DNA of 64,000 bases from Blautia wexlerae DSM 19850 (GCF_025148125.1 NZ_CP102267.1:2490501-2554500); one strand, 5' to 3'. Counted from the stretch's first letter, positions 16,129 through 25,371 are shown. Notes: generated from the letters alone by a model not told the origin. Program-made: numbers and translations.

Positions 16129-19100
16129 TTAGTCCTCCTTTTTCTTCTTTCTGTTCTTATAACCGACAAATCCGAGAACGCCCGCACCGACAACAGACAA
16201 CGCCGCAAGGCTTACCCATAAGCCCAGATTGAAGTCATCGCCTGTTTTCGGGGTATCCCTGAACTCATTGTGCATCTGCACGATAGCCGTAGCGTTCACC
16301 TTTACCGTTGCCTGTTTATCGGCAGGAAGGATATATCCTGCGGAAGCCTTGTCGCTTACTTCGGATACGGTATAGTCGCCAATCCGCAAGCCCTCAATCA
16401 CGATTTCCCCGTTCTTATCTGTCTTAAAGGTCTGGTCATAGTCCACGCCTGTCACACGGAAAGAGAAGCCCTCCACCTTGCCGTCAGAGGAAGTCTTTAC
16501 GATTTTAAGAGAGCCTTTCTGTGCTGCATTGATAAAGCCAACACCCGCCTTGTTTTCCACTGTGTAGGTCTTTCCGTTCTCCTCGATGGATACGGCATAA
16601 ACATCTTCATCAAGCACAAAGCCTGTCGGAGCTTTGGTTTCCTTTACCAGATATTTGCCGTAGCGGAGTTCACTCATCTGGTAAACGCCGCCGTCAAGTT
16701 CCTTCATTTCGCCAAGCAGCGTATCGTCTTTATCCAGTTTCCCATCGCCATTGGTATCGGAGTAAACCTCAAATACCGCACCAGACAGCTTGTTGTCGGG
16801 ATAATCCTCATCAACCTTTGTCAAAGCGATATTGCCCTTAATGAAGTAGTTGACAAGTTCGATTTCCACAACTTCGTCCACCTTGCCAATAGTCACGGCG
16901 ATTTCTTCCTCGGAGAGTACATATCCCTTCGGGCTTTCGATTTCACGGATTATCCAAGTTCCATACGGCACTTTGGCAAAAGAAAAACTACCATCATCTT
17001 TTGATGTGGTAGCGGCAATCGCATTTTCCTTTGTAAACTCGGTAGTTCCTGTCTTGAAGATACCGATAACTGCACCGCCCAGAGTTTTTCCGTCCTCATC
17101 AGATTTCTTACCGCTTACAGAGCCGTAAATAATGTCATTTGTGATAGCTTCGCCCTCGTTGGCTGTAATGCGGACAGTTTCGGTATCCTGTCCTGCGTAT
17201 TCAAAAGTAACAGGGTATTTTGCATCGCTGACAATATATGCGGAGTTGGTCGAGATTTCCTGCACATAATAGCTGCCCATCGGCAGGTCGCTGATTGCTT
17301 TCCCGTGACCGCTTTCATCAAGGGAAATGACCTCAATCAGACCGTCCGCAGGAATGGTCTTTCCATCTGCGGCTGTGAGTTCCTCCGCCGCATACAAGCC
17401 AAAGGTCACATCAAAGATTTCCCCGTTCTTGCCAATGCCGTAGGCTTCATCAATGGCAAGGCTCTTGATGAGGTCGATTTCAACACGCTGTCTTTCATTA
17501 TAGAAAGAAGTAGCCGTTTCCGTTACATCAACATTCTGTCCTGCATACACAAGCTCAACAGAATGGACTTTCTCGTTCAGCACCATTCCATACGGAGCTG
17601 TGATTTCCTTAACCTCATATTTTCCGAGATACAGTTCTTTGGATTTTACTGTACCGTCTTTTCCTGTCGTAACGGTATCCACAACCTCGCCCTTGTTTGC
17701 TCTGACCGTCCCGTCCAGAGTGACAATATCCTCGGCTGCGGTAATCTCATAGACTGCACCCTCAAGACCGCTGACAGAGAAAATCGGCTGATACAATCCC
17801 TTATCGCCTGCCACGGAGCTGAATACCTCGCCAGACTTTTCTACTGTAATTGTACCTTTCTGTGCCATATTGGAGCGTACTACCTCAATAACGGTAATGC
17901 CGCTTTCTTCCTCGGAATTTTCCTGCACCACATCAAAATAAACAGGCTCGGAATTTAAGACATACCCATAGGGGGCTTGTACTTCCACAAGGGAATAGCC
18001 TTTGCCGTATTCCAATGTCTGCGGTGTGATTAGGTCGCCGTCTGCCGTAGTATAGAAGGTGTCAATGGTCGTCACTTCGGGATAAGTGAAAGTCATAGTC
18101 ACAAGATTTCCATTCGGGTCGTAAATCTGGAAGCCTGCACCTGCATACGGGATTGTATTGCCTGTTTCTGCATCTTTCTTTACGATTTTGATATAGCTCT
18201 CAAAGTTAGCGTTGTTGATAAGGTAGCGGTAGGTCTGACCGTCCTTGCTGATAAACACATCAAAGTCTTTCATCAGTTCACGCCCCTCCCAACCAAAGGT
18301 CTGGCGGACGGTATAAATGCCATACGGCATATCCTTTGTCTGGGCAAAACCGTTCTCGTCACAGGTCAGCACATCACGCTCGGTTTCCTTTGCATTTTCA
18401 TAGCTGCCTGCGGATTTGAGGAACACTTCAAATACCGCACCTTCTTCGGGTGTTTCAATCTGGGTTTCCCCGTTATCCGTATGCTTGATGAGTGCGATAT
18501 TGCCTTTGATGACCTGTTCATTCACATCGTTTGCGGTACTGTTCAGCTCTACCGTGTATAGCTCTGGTTCTGCACCTACCTTGTGGATTGCGGTATCCAG
18601 AAGATACCCCTCGGACGGGCTGATTTCACGGACAGTCCAATCATTATCACAGATATAATACTTGGTCGTAAACTGACCGTTTTCATCAGTCGTGTAGGTG
18701 TCAATCAGTTCCTCACCTTTATAGATGCCGTAAACCGCACCTGCAAGGGAAGCGTCGCCCTGCGGAGAACCTGTTTCTGCATCGGTCTTTGTCACAGTCA
18801 CTTGGAATTTCTTCAACACATTGTCGAAGCTGCGTTTTGTGACCTTGTTCCATTCAATCGGAGCTGTCTGGGAAGCAGGAACGACATAGCGGACTGCGGT
18901 ATCCACTTCCTCAACCACATACGGGGTATCGCCACTGATAAGGACATTTTCAAACTTAGCCAGTCCGTTTTTATCAGTCACGGCATACTCGTCAACAGGC
19001 AAGCCGCTTAAAGATGTGCCATAAAGGTGGAATTTCATTCCCTCCACCAGATTGTCCTCGGAAGTCTTGACGATTTCCAGACTGCCACGCTTCAAAGTAT

Positions 19101-20271
19101 TGCTGAAGGTCACAGTAGAGGTTTTTCCTCCGATAAGTGTGACGGTCTGGGTTTTCTGCGGCTCATAACGGTCAATAGACTGTTCTGTGACCGTATAAGT
19201 GCCAGGGAATAATCCCTCCACGGAGACAGAGCCGTCCTTTCCTGTCTTAACTGTTTTATTGAAGTTATCACCTTTGATTGTAAAAGAGATGCCCTCCACA
19301 ACTCCGTCCTCAGAAGTCTTTTTGAGGGCAATCGTGCCTGTCGGCGTTTCGATATTGATATATGCAGACACGGTATCAGCATTCTCCACACCTGTTACCA
19401 AATCCTGCAAGTTCGGGTCGCCATAGGCAATGAGCTTTGCACTGCTGCTGACAGTCGGCACATTGTTCCTCTTTGCCGTAATGCGGACAGAACCGCTGAT
19501 AGCTACGGTGGAGCTGATTGTCAGCTTATTTCCAGACTTCGATACACTCACATTGCTGTCAGAGCTTGAAAAGCTGTAATCGGAAAGGACGCCGTTGCTG
19601 TCCGTCAATGTGATGCTGTACTTTCCGTCCTTGTAGGCAAGCTCCTTTGTGATGTCATTCTTACCGCCCGACATAAAGCTCGGAATGGTGTTATGCTCAC
19701 GCAGCATTGCAACAATCTGGTCATACACTGCCCTTGCTCCGCTGTTGGCATAATTTGAACCGAAGTGCAGGCTGTAAACGGTGGTGCTTGTCTGGTTATA
19801 TGAGCCTGTGGCTTCACGGCAGCCTGTGACAAACTCCCATACGAGGGTCTGCGTGGCAAGCCATTTTTCATCATCACTTCCCGACAGATTATTTCGGTTG
19901 CCCTGATACCCATAGAGCAGGGCAAGCCCAACCGCCTTTTTCTGATTGGCTGAAAGGGCGTTCCAAGTATCAGAGGAAGCCTTTTTCAAGGTGTTTCCTG
20001 TTTTCAGCGGTACTCCCGGCTGAATACAAAACGCATTCTCACCGTCCACAAACATACGGTACTTATAATTTCCCGTTCCGCCTGCGGTATAGCCGCCGAT
20101 ATTCGCACTGGAATTGTACCTCATCGCATTGCCGTTGCTGTCATAGGTGTGGGAAAAGAAAATCGTCCCGATGTCACCCGCAGCAAACGCCGTCGCAGGC
20201 ATTATGGATAATGCCGTGACCGCAGCCATTACAAAAGCCGCAGCCTTTTTGAATAATTTAGGGATTTTCAT
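16129..20271 (-). CDS. Giant thioester/Cna-B adhesin with PKTG sortase signal
   Basis: 1,380 residues. A signal peptide covers about 1-31 (ends PATAFA). A thioester domain follows (about 32-200), with Cys in FCIQPG and the partner Gln in TQTLVWEF; such domains bind host proteins covalently. After a bacterial Ig-like stretch (about 205-285) there are ten Cna-B/SpaA-type domains (about 300-1335), most with the isopeptide Glu in a Y.V.E context (for example YTVTEQS, YEVKEIT, YLVKETK). The fourth domain has Gln there (YTVRQTF). Domain nine holds an EF-hand-like DTNGDGKLDKDD loop. The C-terminus has TPKTGD, a hydrophobic helix and KNRKKKKED; the P-P/S/T-KTG form is used by class B sortase anchoring in clostridia. 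No sortase gene is visible. A terminator separates it from parB. Confidence 0.9.
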   Translation of the reverse strand: MKIPKLFKKAAAFVMAAVTALSIMPATAFAAGDIGTIFFSHTYDSNGNAMRYNSSANIGGYTAGGTGNYKYRMFVDGENAFCIQPGVPLKTGNTLKKASSDTWNALSANQKKAVGLALLYGYQGNRNNLSGSDDEKWLATQTLVWEFVTGCREATGSYNQTSTTVYSLHFGSNYANSGARAVYDQIVAMLREHNTIPSFMSGGKNDITKELAYKDGKYSITLTDSNGVLSDYSFSSSDSNVSVSKSGNKLTISSTVAISGSVRITAKRNNVPTVSSSAKLIAYGDPNLQDLVTGVENADTVSAYINIETPTGTIALKKTSEDGVVEGISFTIKGDNFNKTVKTGKDGSVSVEGLFPGTYTVTEQSIDRYEPQKTQTVTLIGGKTSTVTFSNTLKRGSLEIVKTSEDNLVEGMKFHLYGTSLSGLPVDEYAVTDKNGLAKFENVLISGDTPYVVEEVDTAVRYVVPASQTAPIEWNKVTKRSFDNVLKKFQVTVTKTDAETGSPQGDASLAGAVYGIYKGEELIDTYTTDENGQFTTKYYICDNDWTVREISPSEGYLLDTAIHKVGAEPELYTVELNSTANDVNEQVIKGNIALIKHTDNGETQIETPEEGAVFEVFLKSAGSYENAKETERDVLTCDENGFAQTKDMPYGIYTVRQTFGWEGRELMKDFDVFISKDGQTYRYLINNANFESYIKIVKKDAETGNTIPYAGAGFQIYDPNGNLVTMTFTYPEVTTIDTFYTTADGDLITPQTLEYGKGYSLVEVQAPYGYVLNSEPVYFDVVQENSEEESGITVIEVVRSNMAQKGTITVEKSGEVFSSVAGDKGLYQPIFSVSGLEGAVYEITAAEDIVTLDGTVRANKGEVVDTVTTGKDGTVKSKELYLGKYEVKEITAPYGMVLNEKVHSVELVYAGQNVDVTETATSFYNERQRVEIDLIKSLAIDEAYGIGKNGEIFDVTFGLYAAEELTAADGKTIPADGLIEVISLDESGHGKAISDLPMGSYYVQEISTNSAYIVSDAKYPVTFEYAGQDTETVRITANEGEAITNDIIYGSVSGKKSDEDGKTLGGAVIGIFKTGTTEFTKENAIAATTSKDDGSFSFAKVPYGTWIIREIESPKGYVLSEEEIAVTIGKVDEVVEIELVNYFIKGNIALTKVDEDYPDNKLSGAVFEVYSDTNGDGKLDKDDTLLGEMKELDGGVYQMSELRYGKYLVKETKAPTGFVLDEDVYAVSIEENGKTYTVENKAGVGFINAAQKGSLKIVKTSSDGKVEGFSFRVTGVDYDQTFKTDKNGEIVIEGLRIGDYTVSEVSDKASAGYILPADKQATVKVNATAIVQMHNEFRDTPKTGDDFNLGLWVSLAALSVVGAGVLGFVGYKNRKKKKED

Positions 20272-20316
20272 AGTTACCTCCTGTAATTTGGATTGAATAT
20301 TTTGCCTTACTGACCG

Positions 20317-20341
20317 AAAAAAGCTGCCCGTTATGGACAGC
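20317..20341 (-). terminator. Intrinsic terminator between parB and the adhesin gene
   Basis: Minus strand GCTGTCC, 5-base loop, GGGCAGC, then TTTTTT. It lies about 45 bases before the adhesin start, so adhesin expression needs read-through or a promoter I cannot identify. The stretch from 20342 to 20460 holds no gene I can support. Confidence 0.75.
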
Positions 20342-20460
20342 CTAAAGTATTTCTTTTCTCGGATAGTTACTGGCAGTAGTTAGGGGGTGAGGTGTGGAGA
20401 GGGGGAAGCCGAAATAATGGCTATCCACTCAAATGGGCAGACCTCGCCCTCGATGTGTGG

Positions 20461-21408
20461 CTATCTCTCGTGAGCCTTGTTCCGCTGCAAGTGTCGGTTA
20501 TAAAACTCTAACGCCTTGACAACAAAATCCGTTTCCTGCCCTCTGGGAACAGTCTTGGGAATGAGCTTGGTTATCCTCTCGTCACGGAAAGCAGGTTTTT
20601 CCTTCTGGTTGGGCTTTTCTTCCTCCATAATGGACTGGATAACCTCGGAAGTGAGCTTGCCGTCTTGGTTATACTTCTTCATTTTGATAGCCTGTGCCAA
20701 TGACGGGGTAGCATCGTTGTACTCCATTGCTTCAAGCAGGGTGTATTGCTGTTCCTCGGTCAGATAGGAAATTTCAACCGCAGGACGAAAAGCAATCTGC
20801 CTTTCATCTACCATTTGCAGGATTTCGGGAACAAGCTCCGTTAGACGGATATAGCGGCGTATCTGGTCTTTGCTTTCTCCAACAAGTTCTCCTAATTCCT
20901 CATCAGAACGCCCTTTTGATAAATTAGTCGCCAATGGCGACGCATTTTCTTTTGGGGGTCTGCCTGCCTGTCGTTTCATAGCTTCCAACCGCATTTTATA
21001 CGCAAACGCTTTCTCACTCGGCAAAATAACAGAGCGTTGGAGATTACTTTCCACCATGACAATAATGGCTTCATCACGGGTAAGCTCTTTGACCTCGCAT
21101 TTCAGCGTTTCAAGTCCTGCAAGTTCACAAGCCTTTTTTCGCCTGTGACCACTGATAAGCTCATACCGTCCGTCCTCTTTTAAGCGAACTGTCGCAGGGG
21201 TCATTACACCGTTTCGCTTGATACTCTCAACAAGTTGTTCCATATCTTCGTCCATCAAAACCTTGAACGGGTGGTCTGGAAACTCGTCAATCTCCGATAT
21301 GGGAATATCCCGTATCTTGCTTAGCTTTGCTTCCTCACGGCTTTCGTCCGTCTGAAAAAGGTCATCGTATGCGGTCAGCTCGATTTTGGTTTCTCTGCTT
21401 CTCGCCAA
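20461..21408 (-). CDS. ParB/RepB/Spo0J family protein
   Basis: 315 residues. The ParB nuclease-like domain is at about 30-125, with IRDIPISEIDEFPDHPF, the GVMTPATVR strand and the arginine patch ELISGHRRKKACELAG. A KorB/Spo0J-like helix-turn-helix follows at about 155-215 (RSDEELGELVGESKDQIRRY). Together with ParA it should segregate the excised or circular form of the element. The start is TTG at 21408 preceded by GGAGGTGG. It lies within the end of parA (47-bp overlap), so the pair is coupled. After the TAG stop the same frame stays open for 24 codons. Confidence 0.9.
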   Translation of the reverse strand: MARSRETKIELTAYDDLFQTDESREEAKLSKIRDIPISEIDEFPDHPFKVLMDEDMEQLVESIKRNGVMTPATVRLKEDGRYELISGHRRKKACELAGLETLKCEVKELTRDEAIIVMVESNLQRSVILPSEKAFAYKMRLEAMKRQAGRPPKENASPLATNLSKGRSDEELGELVGESKDQIRRYIRLTELVPEILQMVDERQIAFRPAVEISYLTEEQQYTLLEAMEYNDATPSLAQAIKMKKYNQDGKLTSEVIQSIMEEEKPNQKEKPAFRDERITKLIPKTVPRGQETDFVVKALEFYNRHLQRNKAHER

Positions 21409-22189
21409 TCTCTGCCACCTCCTTTCCTAACTGCTCATAGGCTGCGGCAACCTTGCCGCTTTTGTCGTAAGCAAAAATACTTTTGCCTTCTGCGGTAGCT
21501 TCCACCGCACGGATAGAATGAGGTATCTCGGTATCAAATACCTTGATTTTCTTACCGTATGCACTTTTGACCGTTGCCGTAATTTCCTTAGAAATGTTGG
21601 TACGGGGCATTACCATAGTCATTAAGATACCGTCTATCCGCAGCTTTGGGTTGATTTGCCGCTTGACCATTGATACGGAGCGAAGCAAAAGCTCCAGACC
21701 TTTAGCCGAGAGATAGTGGGGCTGTGTCGGGATAATCACGCTGTCAGCCGCCGCCAGAGCATTGATGGTTATCATGCCTAAGCTCGGCATACAATCAATA
21801 AGCACATAGTCGTAATTCTTTTTAACCTCATTGACATAGGTTTTCAGCACACGCTCACGGCTCATTGCATTGATTAGCCTTACTTCAAAGCCCGACATCT
21901 CAATGTTTGACGGAAGCAGGTCGACGCCCTCGCTATGGTGGATAATACCCTGTGAAACATCAAGCGTTTTATCGTCTATGATGTTCTGCATCACAGTAGA
22001 AAGCGTTATGGGAATATCGTCTGGTCTGTTATAACCCAGAGCCATCGTGAGATTTGCCTGTGCATCGGCATCAATCAGCAGGACTTTTTTACCCTGCTGC
22101 ACCAGACTTACACCCAGATTGACCGCTGTGGTTGTTTTTCCGACACCGCCTTTCTGGTTAGTCAGAGCAATCACTTTGCAATTTGACAT
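21362..22189 (-). CDS. ParA-family partition ATPase
   Basis: 275 residues from the ATG at 22189, which follows AAGGAGGACG; an upstream in-frame ATG at 22222 has no ribosome site. The deviant Walker A motif KGGVGKTTTAVNLG, Walker A' LLIDADAQANLT and Walker B YVLIDCMPSLG identify a Soj/ParA ATPase. It works with the overlapping parB in segregation or stabilisation of the element. An inverted repeat (22216-22238) lies in the 5' region and could be an operator. Confidence 0.92.
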   Translation of the reverse strand: MSNCKVIALTNQKGGVGKTTTAVNLGVSLVQQGKKVLLIDADAQANLTMALGYNRPDDIPITLSTVMQNIIDDKTLDVSQGIIHHSEGVDLLPSNIEMSGFEVRLINAMSRERVLKTYVNEVKKNYDYVLIDCMPSLGMITINALAAADSVIIPTQPHYLSAKGLELLLRSVSMVKRQINPKLRIDGILMTMVMPRTNISKEITATVKSAYGKKIKVFDTEIPHSIRAVEATAEGKSIFAYDKSGKVAAAYEQLGKEVAEIGEKQRNQNRADRIR

Positions 22190-22215
22190 AGATGCGTCCT
22201 CCTTTCGCATAGATT

Positions 22216-22238
22216 TAGCCACTTTGTCAAGGTGGCTA
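22216..22238. promoter_or_regulatory. Inverted repeat upstream of parA
   Basis: TAGCCAC, nine bases, GTGGCTA, with no T-run. It is placed 27 bases before the parA start. It could be an autoregulatory operator or centromere-like site; the related phrase GGCTATGTAAA recurs next to the hydrolase repeats. Confidence 0.35.
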
Positions 22239-22260
22239 TGTAAACAGTACCAGAGAACGC

Positions 22261-22304
22261 AAAAAAGCCGCCTACTCTTAAAATCAATAAGAATAAGCGG
22301 CTTT
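22261..22304 (-). terminator. Intrinsic terminator/attenuator before parA
   Basis: Minus strand AAAGCCGC and its partner GGCGGCTTTTTT close a longer imperfect stem (inner TCTTA/TAAGA), followed by a T-run. It lies just after the first small gene of the element. Confidence 0.7.
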
Positions 22305-22314
22305 GTAATTTGCC

Positions 22315-22494
22315 TTAGACATATTCAATTTTCATTCTCTTGGTCGGTGCATTTATGACCTTAAAAATAAGCTCGTCAACACAATCCGTATATCTGCCTT
22401 GCTGAATGAGCTGATTTTTTAACTCTACAAGGCTATGTATCAAAAGTTTTCTTTCGTGGCTATCCAAATACAGATGATTAAATTTCTCTCTCAT
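22315..22494 (-). CDS. Small conserved element protein (MREK type, copy 2)
   Basis: 59 residues from the ATG at 22494, five bases after GGAGGTG. It is related along its length to the product of 204-401 (MREK start, central H..LD, VDELI.KV..APTK end). It is the first gene behind the promoter at 22521-22549 and is followed by an attenuator, so it may be made at higher level than the partition genes. No motif gives a function; the basic helical pattern allows DNA or RNA binding. Confidence 0.65.
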   Translation of the reverse strand: MREKFNHLYLDSHERKLLIHSLVELKNQLIQQGRYTDCVDELIFKVINAPTKRMKIEYV

Positions 22495-22520
22495 AAGCAC
22501 ACCTCCACTTCTTTAGCTTC

Positions 22521-22549
22521 ATTATATTGGAAAGTAGGGGAAAGGACAA
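22521..22549 (-). promoter_or_regulatory. Promoter of the element's partition/transfer operon
   Basis: Minus strand: TTGTCC, 17 bases, TATAAT. It lies 27 bases before the start of the first small gene and is the best promoter in the element part of the window. Confidence 0.65.
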
Positions 22550-22570
22550 ATCTGCAAAAAGGGACAAAAA

Positions 22571-22604
22571 ATAAGCGTACCACTATTTCTAATGATACGC
22601 TTAT
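22571..22604 (-). terminator. Intrinsic terminator at the element end
   Basis: ATAAGCGTA and TACGCTTAT, 9 perfect pairs around a 16-base loop, followed on the minus strand by TTTTTTG. It closes the transcription unit that enters from ppdK or the truncated ORF and insulates the element promoter. Confidence 0.8.
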
Positions 22605-22616
22605 CGTATTTAACTG

Positions 22617-22746
22617 TTAATCAAGGTCTATGAATACCCTTACAGTGGTATCTCTCCACTGATTTTTCCTTACATACTGTCCGTTAGCCTTTCGATAGGC
22701 TGCTGCCTGCTCGAAACTAAGCGGCAATTCAAAGGAAAGAGAACTC
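22617..22746 (-). pseudogene. 3' fragment of an unidentified gene at the element boundary
   Basis: Between the ppdK stop and the terminator, the complement encodes a plausible C-terminus (PLSFEQAAAYRKANGQYV, then RKNQWRDTTVRVFIDLD) ending at 22617. There is no start codon with a ribosome site; the frame runs back into ppdK. The composition looks coding, and the terminator just after it fits a real gene end, so I read it as the tail of a gene whose 5' part is missing because of insertion or excision at the element junction. The family is not recognised. Confidence 0.4.
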
Positions 22747-25371
22747 CTACCTATTTGCAATAGCAGCCTGTGCTGCTGCAAGACGAGCGATCGGTACACG
22801 GAATGGTGAGCAGGATACATAGTTAAGACCGATCTTGTGGCAGAATTCTACAGAAGACGGATCTCCACCATGCTCGCCGCAGATACCTACGTGAAGGTTC
22901 GGGTTAACTGGTTTGCCGAGTTCGATAGCCATCTTCATCAGCTTGCCAACGCCAACCTGATCCAGTTTTGCAAATGGATCGTTCTCGAAGATCTTAGCGT
23001 CATAGTATGCGTTGAGGAATTTACCTGCATCATCACGGGAGAAGCCATATGTCATCTGAGTAAGGTCGTTTGTACCGAAGCAGAAGAAGTCTGCTTCTTT
23101 AGCGATCTCATCAGCTGTAAGAGCTGCTCTCGGGATCTCGATCATTGTACCAACTTCATACTGAAGGTCAGAACCAGCGGCTTTGATCTCAGCATCAGCT
23201 GTCTCAACTACGAATTTCTTAACATATTTAAGCTCTTTTACATCGCCAACAAGTGGAATCATGATTTCCGGTTTGATTGTCCAGTCCGGATGAGCTTTCT
23301 TAACTTCGATTGCTGCGCGGATAACTGCTGTTGTCTGCATCTTAGCGATTTCAGGATATGTTACAGCAAGACGGCATCCACGATGTCCCATCATCGGGTT
23401 GAACTCATGAAGAGAAGCGATGATAGTCTTGATCTGCTCTACAGTTTTGCCCTGAGCATCTGCAAGTTTCTTGATGTCAGCTTCATCTGTAGGAACGAAC
23501 TCATGAAGAGGCGGATCCAGGAAACGGATAGTAACAGGGTTACCTTCCAGAGCTTCAAAGAGACCTTTGAAGTCATCCTGCTGGAATGGAAGAACTTTTG
23601 CAAGAGCTTTTTCTCTCTCTTCTGCTGTTTCGGAGCAGATCATTTCACGGAATGCATCGATACGTCCCTCACCGAAGAACATATGCTCTGTACGGCAAAG
23701 ACCGATACCTTCTGCACCAAGCTCTACAGCTTTCTTAGCATCAGCCGGAGTATCTGCGTTTGTACGAACTTTCATTGTTCTGTACTTGTCAGCCCATGCC
23801 ATGATGCGTCCGAACTCACCAGCGATTGTAGCGTCTACAGTCGGGATGATTCCGTCGTAGATGTTACCGGTTGTACCATCGATGGAGATGAAGTCTCCTT
23901 CGTGGAATTCTTTACCAGCAAGTGTGAATTTCTTGTTTTCTTCGTCCATAGCGATATCACCGCATCCGGATACACAGCACTCACCCATACCACGGGCAAC
24001 AACTGCTGCGTGAGATGTCATACCACCACGAACTGTCAGGATACCCTGAGCAGATTTCATACCTGTGATGTCTTCCGGAGATGTCTCAAGACGTACAAGT
24101 ACAACTTTCTCTCCTCTTTCAGCCCATTCAACAGCGTCATCAGCTGTGAATACGATCTTACCGCAAGCAGCTCCAGGAGAAGCGCCAAGGCCTTTACCCA
24201 TTGGTGTAGCAGCTTTCAGAGCAGCAGCATCAAACTGTGGGTGAAGAAGAGTATCAAGGTTACGTGGGTCGATCATAGCTACAGCTTCTTCTTCTGTTCT
24301 CATTCCCTCATCAACAAGGTCACAAGCGATCTTTAAAGCAGCCTGAGCTGTTCTCTTACCGTTACGTGTCTGAAGCATATACAGTTTACCATGCTCTACA
24401 GTAAACTCCATATCCTGCATGTCTCTGTAGTGTTTTTCAAGTGTTTCGCAAACCTGTTTGAACTGTACGAATGCTTCCGGGAATTTCTGTTCCATTTCGG
24501 AGATGTGCATAGGTGTACGAACACCGGCAACAACGTCTTCACCCTGAGCATTTGTAAGGAATTCACCAAACAGACCGTTAGCTCCTGTAGCAGGGTCACG
24601 TGTGAAGGCAACACCTGTACCACAGTCATCACCCATGTTACCGAATGCCATCATCTGTACGTTAACTGCTGTACCCCAGGAATACGGGATATCGTTGTCA
24701 CGACGATATACGTTCGCACGTGGGTTGTCCCAGGAACGGAATACGGCTTTGATAGCACCCATTAACTGTTCCTTAGGATCAGTTGGGAAATCAGCACCGA
24801 TTTTTGCTTTATATTCAGCTTTGAACTGTTCAGCTAATTCATGAAGGTCTTCTGCAGTAAGTTCAACATCCTGCTTAACACCTCTTTTAGCTTTCATCTC
24901 ATCGATAAGTTCTTCGAAATATTTCTTTCCGACTTCCATAACTACATCAGAGTACATCTGGATGAATCTTCTGTAGCAGTCCCATGCCCAACGAGCATTG
25001 CCGGATTTTTCAGCAAGTACGTTAACAACGTCTTCATTTAAACCAAGGTTCAGGATAGTATCCATCATACCTGGCATAGAAGCTCTCGCACCAGAACGAA
25101 CGGAAACAAGCAGAGGATTTTCTTTGTCACCGAATTTCTTTCCGGTAACTCCTTCCATTTTGGTGATTGCTTCCATGATCTGAGCCATGATCTCATCATT
25201 GATCTGTCTTCCGTCTTCATAGTACTGAGTACAAGCTTCTGTTGTGATTGTGAAGCCCTGAGGTACAGGAAGACCAAGGTTTGTCATTTCAGCAAGGTTG
25301 GCACCTTTACCACCCAGAAGGTTTCTCATATTAGCGTTACCTTCTGTAAACATGTAAACCCATTTTGCCAT
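22747..25371 (-). CDS. ppdK: Pyruvate, phosphate dikinase
   Basis: 874 residues, the usual length. It interconverts PEP, AMP and PPi with pyruvate, ATP and Pi in the cytoplasm. The N-terminal ATP-grasp domain has GGKGANLAEM (about 22) and VSVRSGARASMPGMMDTILN (about 90). The phospho-histidine domain has GGMTSHAAVVARGMG (about 450). The C-terminal PEP/pyruvate barrel contains CRTEHMFF, the GTNDLTQM segment and the catalytic Cys in GICGEHGGDPSS. The start follows AGGAGG. It lies next to a PPi-type phosphofructokinase, which supports PPi-based glycolysis. The 3' end touches the conjugative element. Confidence 0.97.
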   Translation of the reverse strand: MAKWVYMFTEGNANMRNLLGGKGANLAEMTNLGLPVPQGFTITTEACTQYYEDGRQINDEIMAQIMEAITKMEGVTGKKFGDKENPLLVSVRSGARASMPGMMDTILNLGLNEDVVNVLAEKSGNARWAWDCYRRFIQMYSDVVMEVGKKYFEELIDEMKAKRGVKQDVELTAEDLHELAEQFKAEYKAKIGADFPTDPKEQLMGAIKAVFRSWDNPRANVYRRDNDIPYSWGTAVNVQMMAFGNMGDDCGTGVAFTRDPATGANGLFGEFLTNAQGEDVVAGVRTPMHISEMEQKFPEAFVQFKQVCETLEKHYRDMQDMEFTVEHGKLYMLQTRNGKRTAQAALKIACDLVDEGMRTEEEAVAMIDPRNLDTLLHPQFDAAALKAATPMGKGLGASPGAACGKIVFTADDAVEWAERGEKVVLVRLETSPEDITGMKSAQGILTVRGGMTSHAAVVARGMGECCVSGCGDIAMDEENKKFTLAGKEFHEGDFISIDGTTGNIYDGIIPTVDATIAGEFGRIMAWADKYRTMKVRTNADTPADAKKAVELGAEGIGLCRTEHMFFGEGRIDAFREMICSETAEEREKALAKVLPFQQDDFKGLFEALEGNPVTIRFLDPPLHEFVPTDEADIKKLADAQGKTVEQIKTIIASLHEFNPMMGHRGCRLAVTYPEIAKMQTTAVIRAAIEVKKAHPDWTIKPEIMIPLVGDVKELKYVKKFVVETADAEIKAAGSDLQYEVGTMIEIPRAALTADEIAKEADFFCFGTNDLTQMTYGFSRDDAGKFLNAYYDAKIFENDPFAKLDQVGVGKLMKMAIELGKPVNPNLHVGICGEHGGDPSSVEFCHKIGLNYVSCSPFRVPIARLAAAQAAIANR

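Larger units (their letters stand above)
1..22746. mobile_element. Integrative conjugative element (Tn1549/CTn-like), partial
   Basis: A continuous block of almost exclusively minus-strand genes carries conjugation functions: VirD4/TraG-type coupling protein, PcfB (DUF3801), MOBP relaxase, MobC, TOPRIM primase-like protein, methylase-helicase, ParA and ParB. Short overlaps between genes are common. The gene order is that known for Tn1549/CTn-type elements of Clostridia. The right boundary falls between the element's first promoter (about 22,535) and the 3' end of the housekeeping gene ppdK (22,747). The left end, type IV secretion genes and recombinase are outside the window. Cargo is a surface adhesin and an HslV-like hydrolase; no antibiotic resistance gene is seen. 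The exact end is inferred, because the attachment repeat cannot be read with only one side visible. Confidence 0.9.

Noticed and set aside
1..22746. Antibiotic resistance cargo
   Set aside because: All larger genes could be assigned to conjugation, partition, adhesion or the hydrolase; none resembles a known resistance determinant.
22837..24336. 499-codon open frame on the + strand
   Set aside because: It lies wholly opposite ppdK, is Cys/His/Ser-rich with no domain, and arises from the codon bias of ppdK on the other strand.
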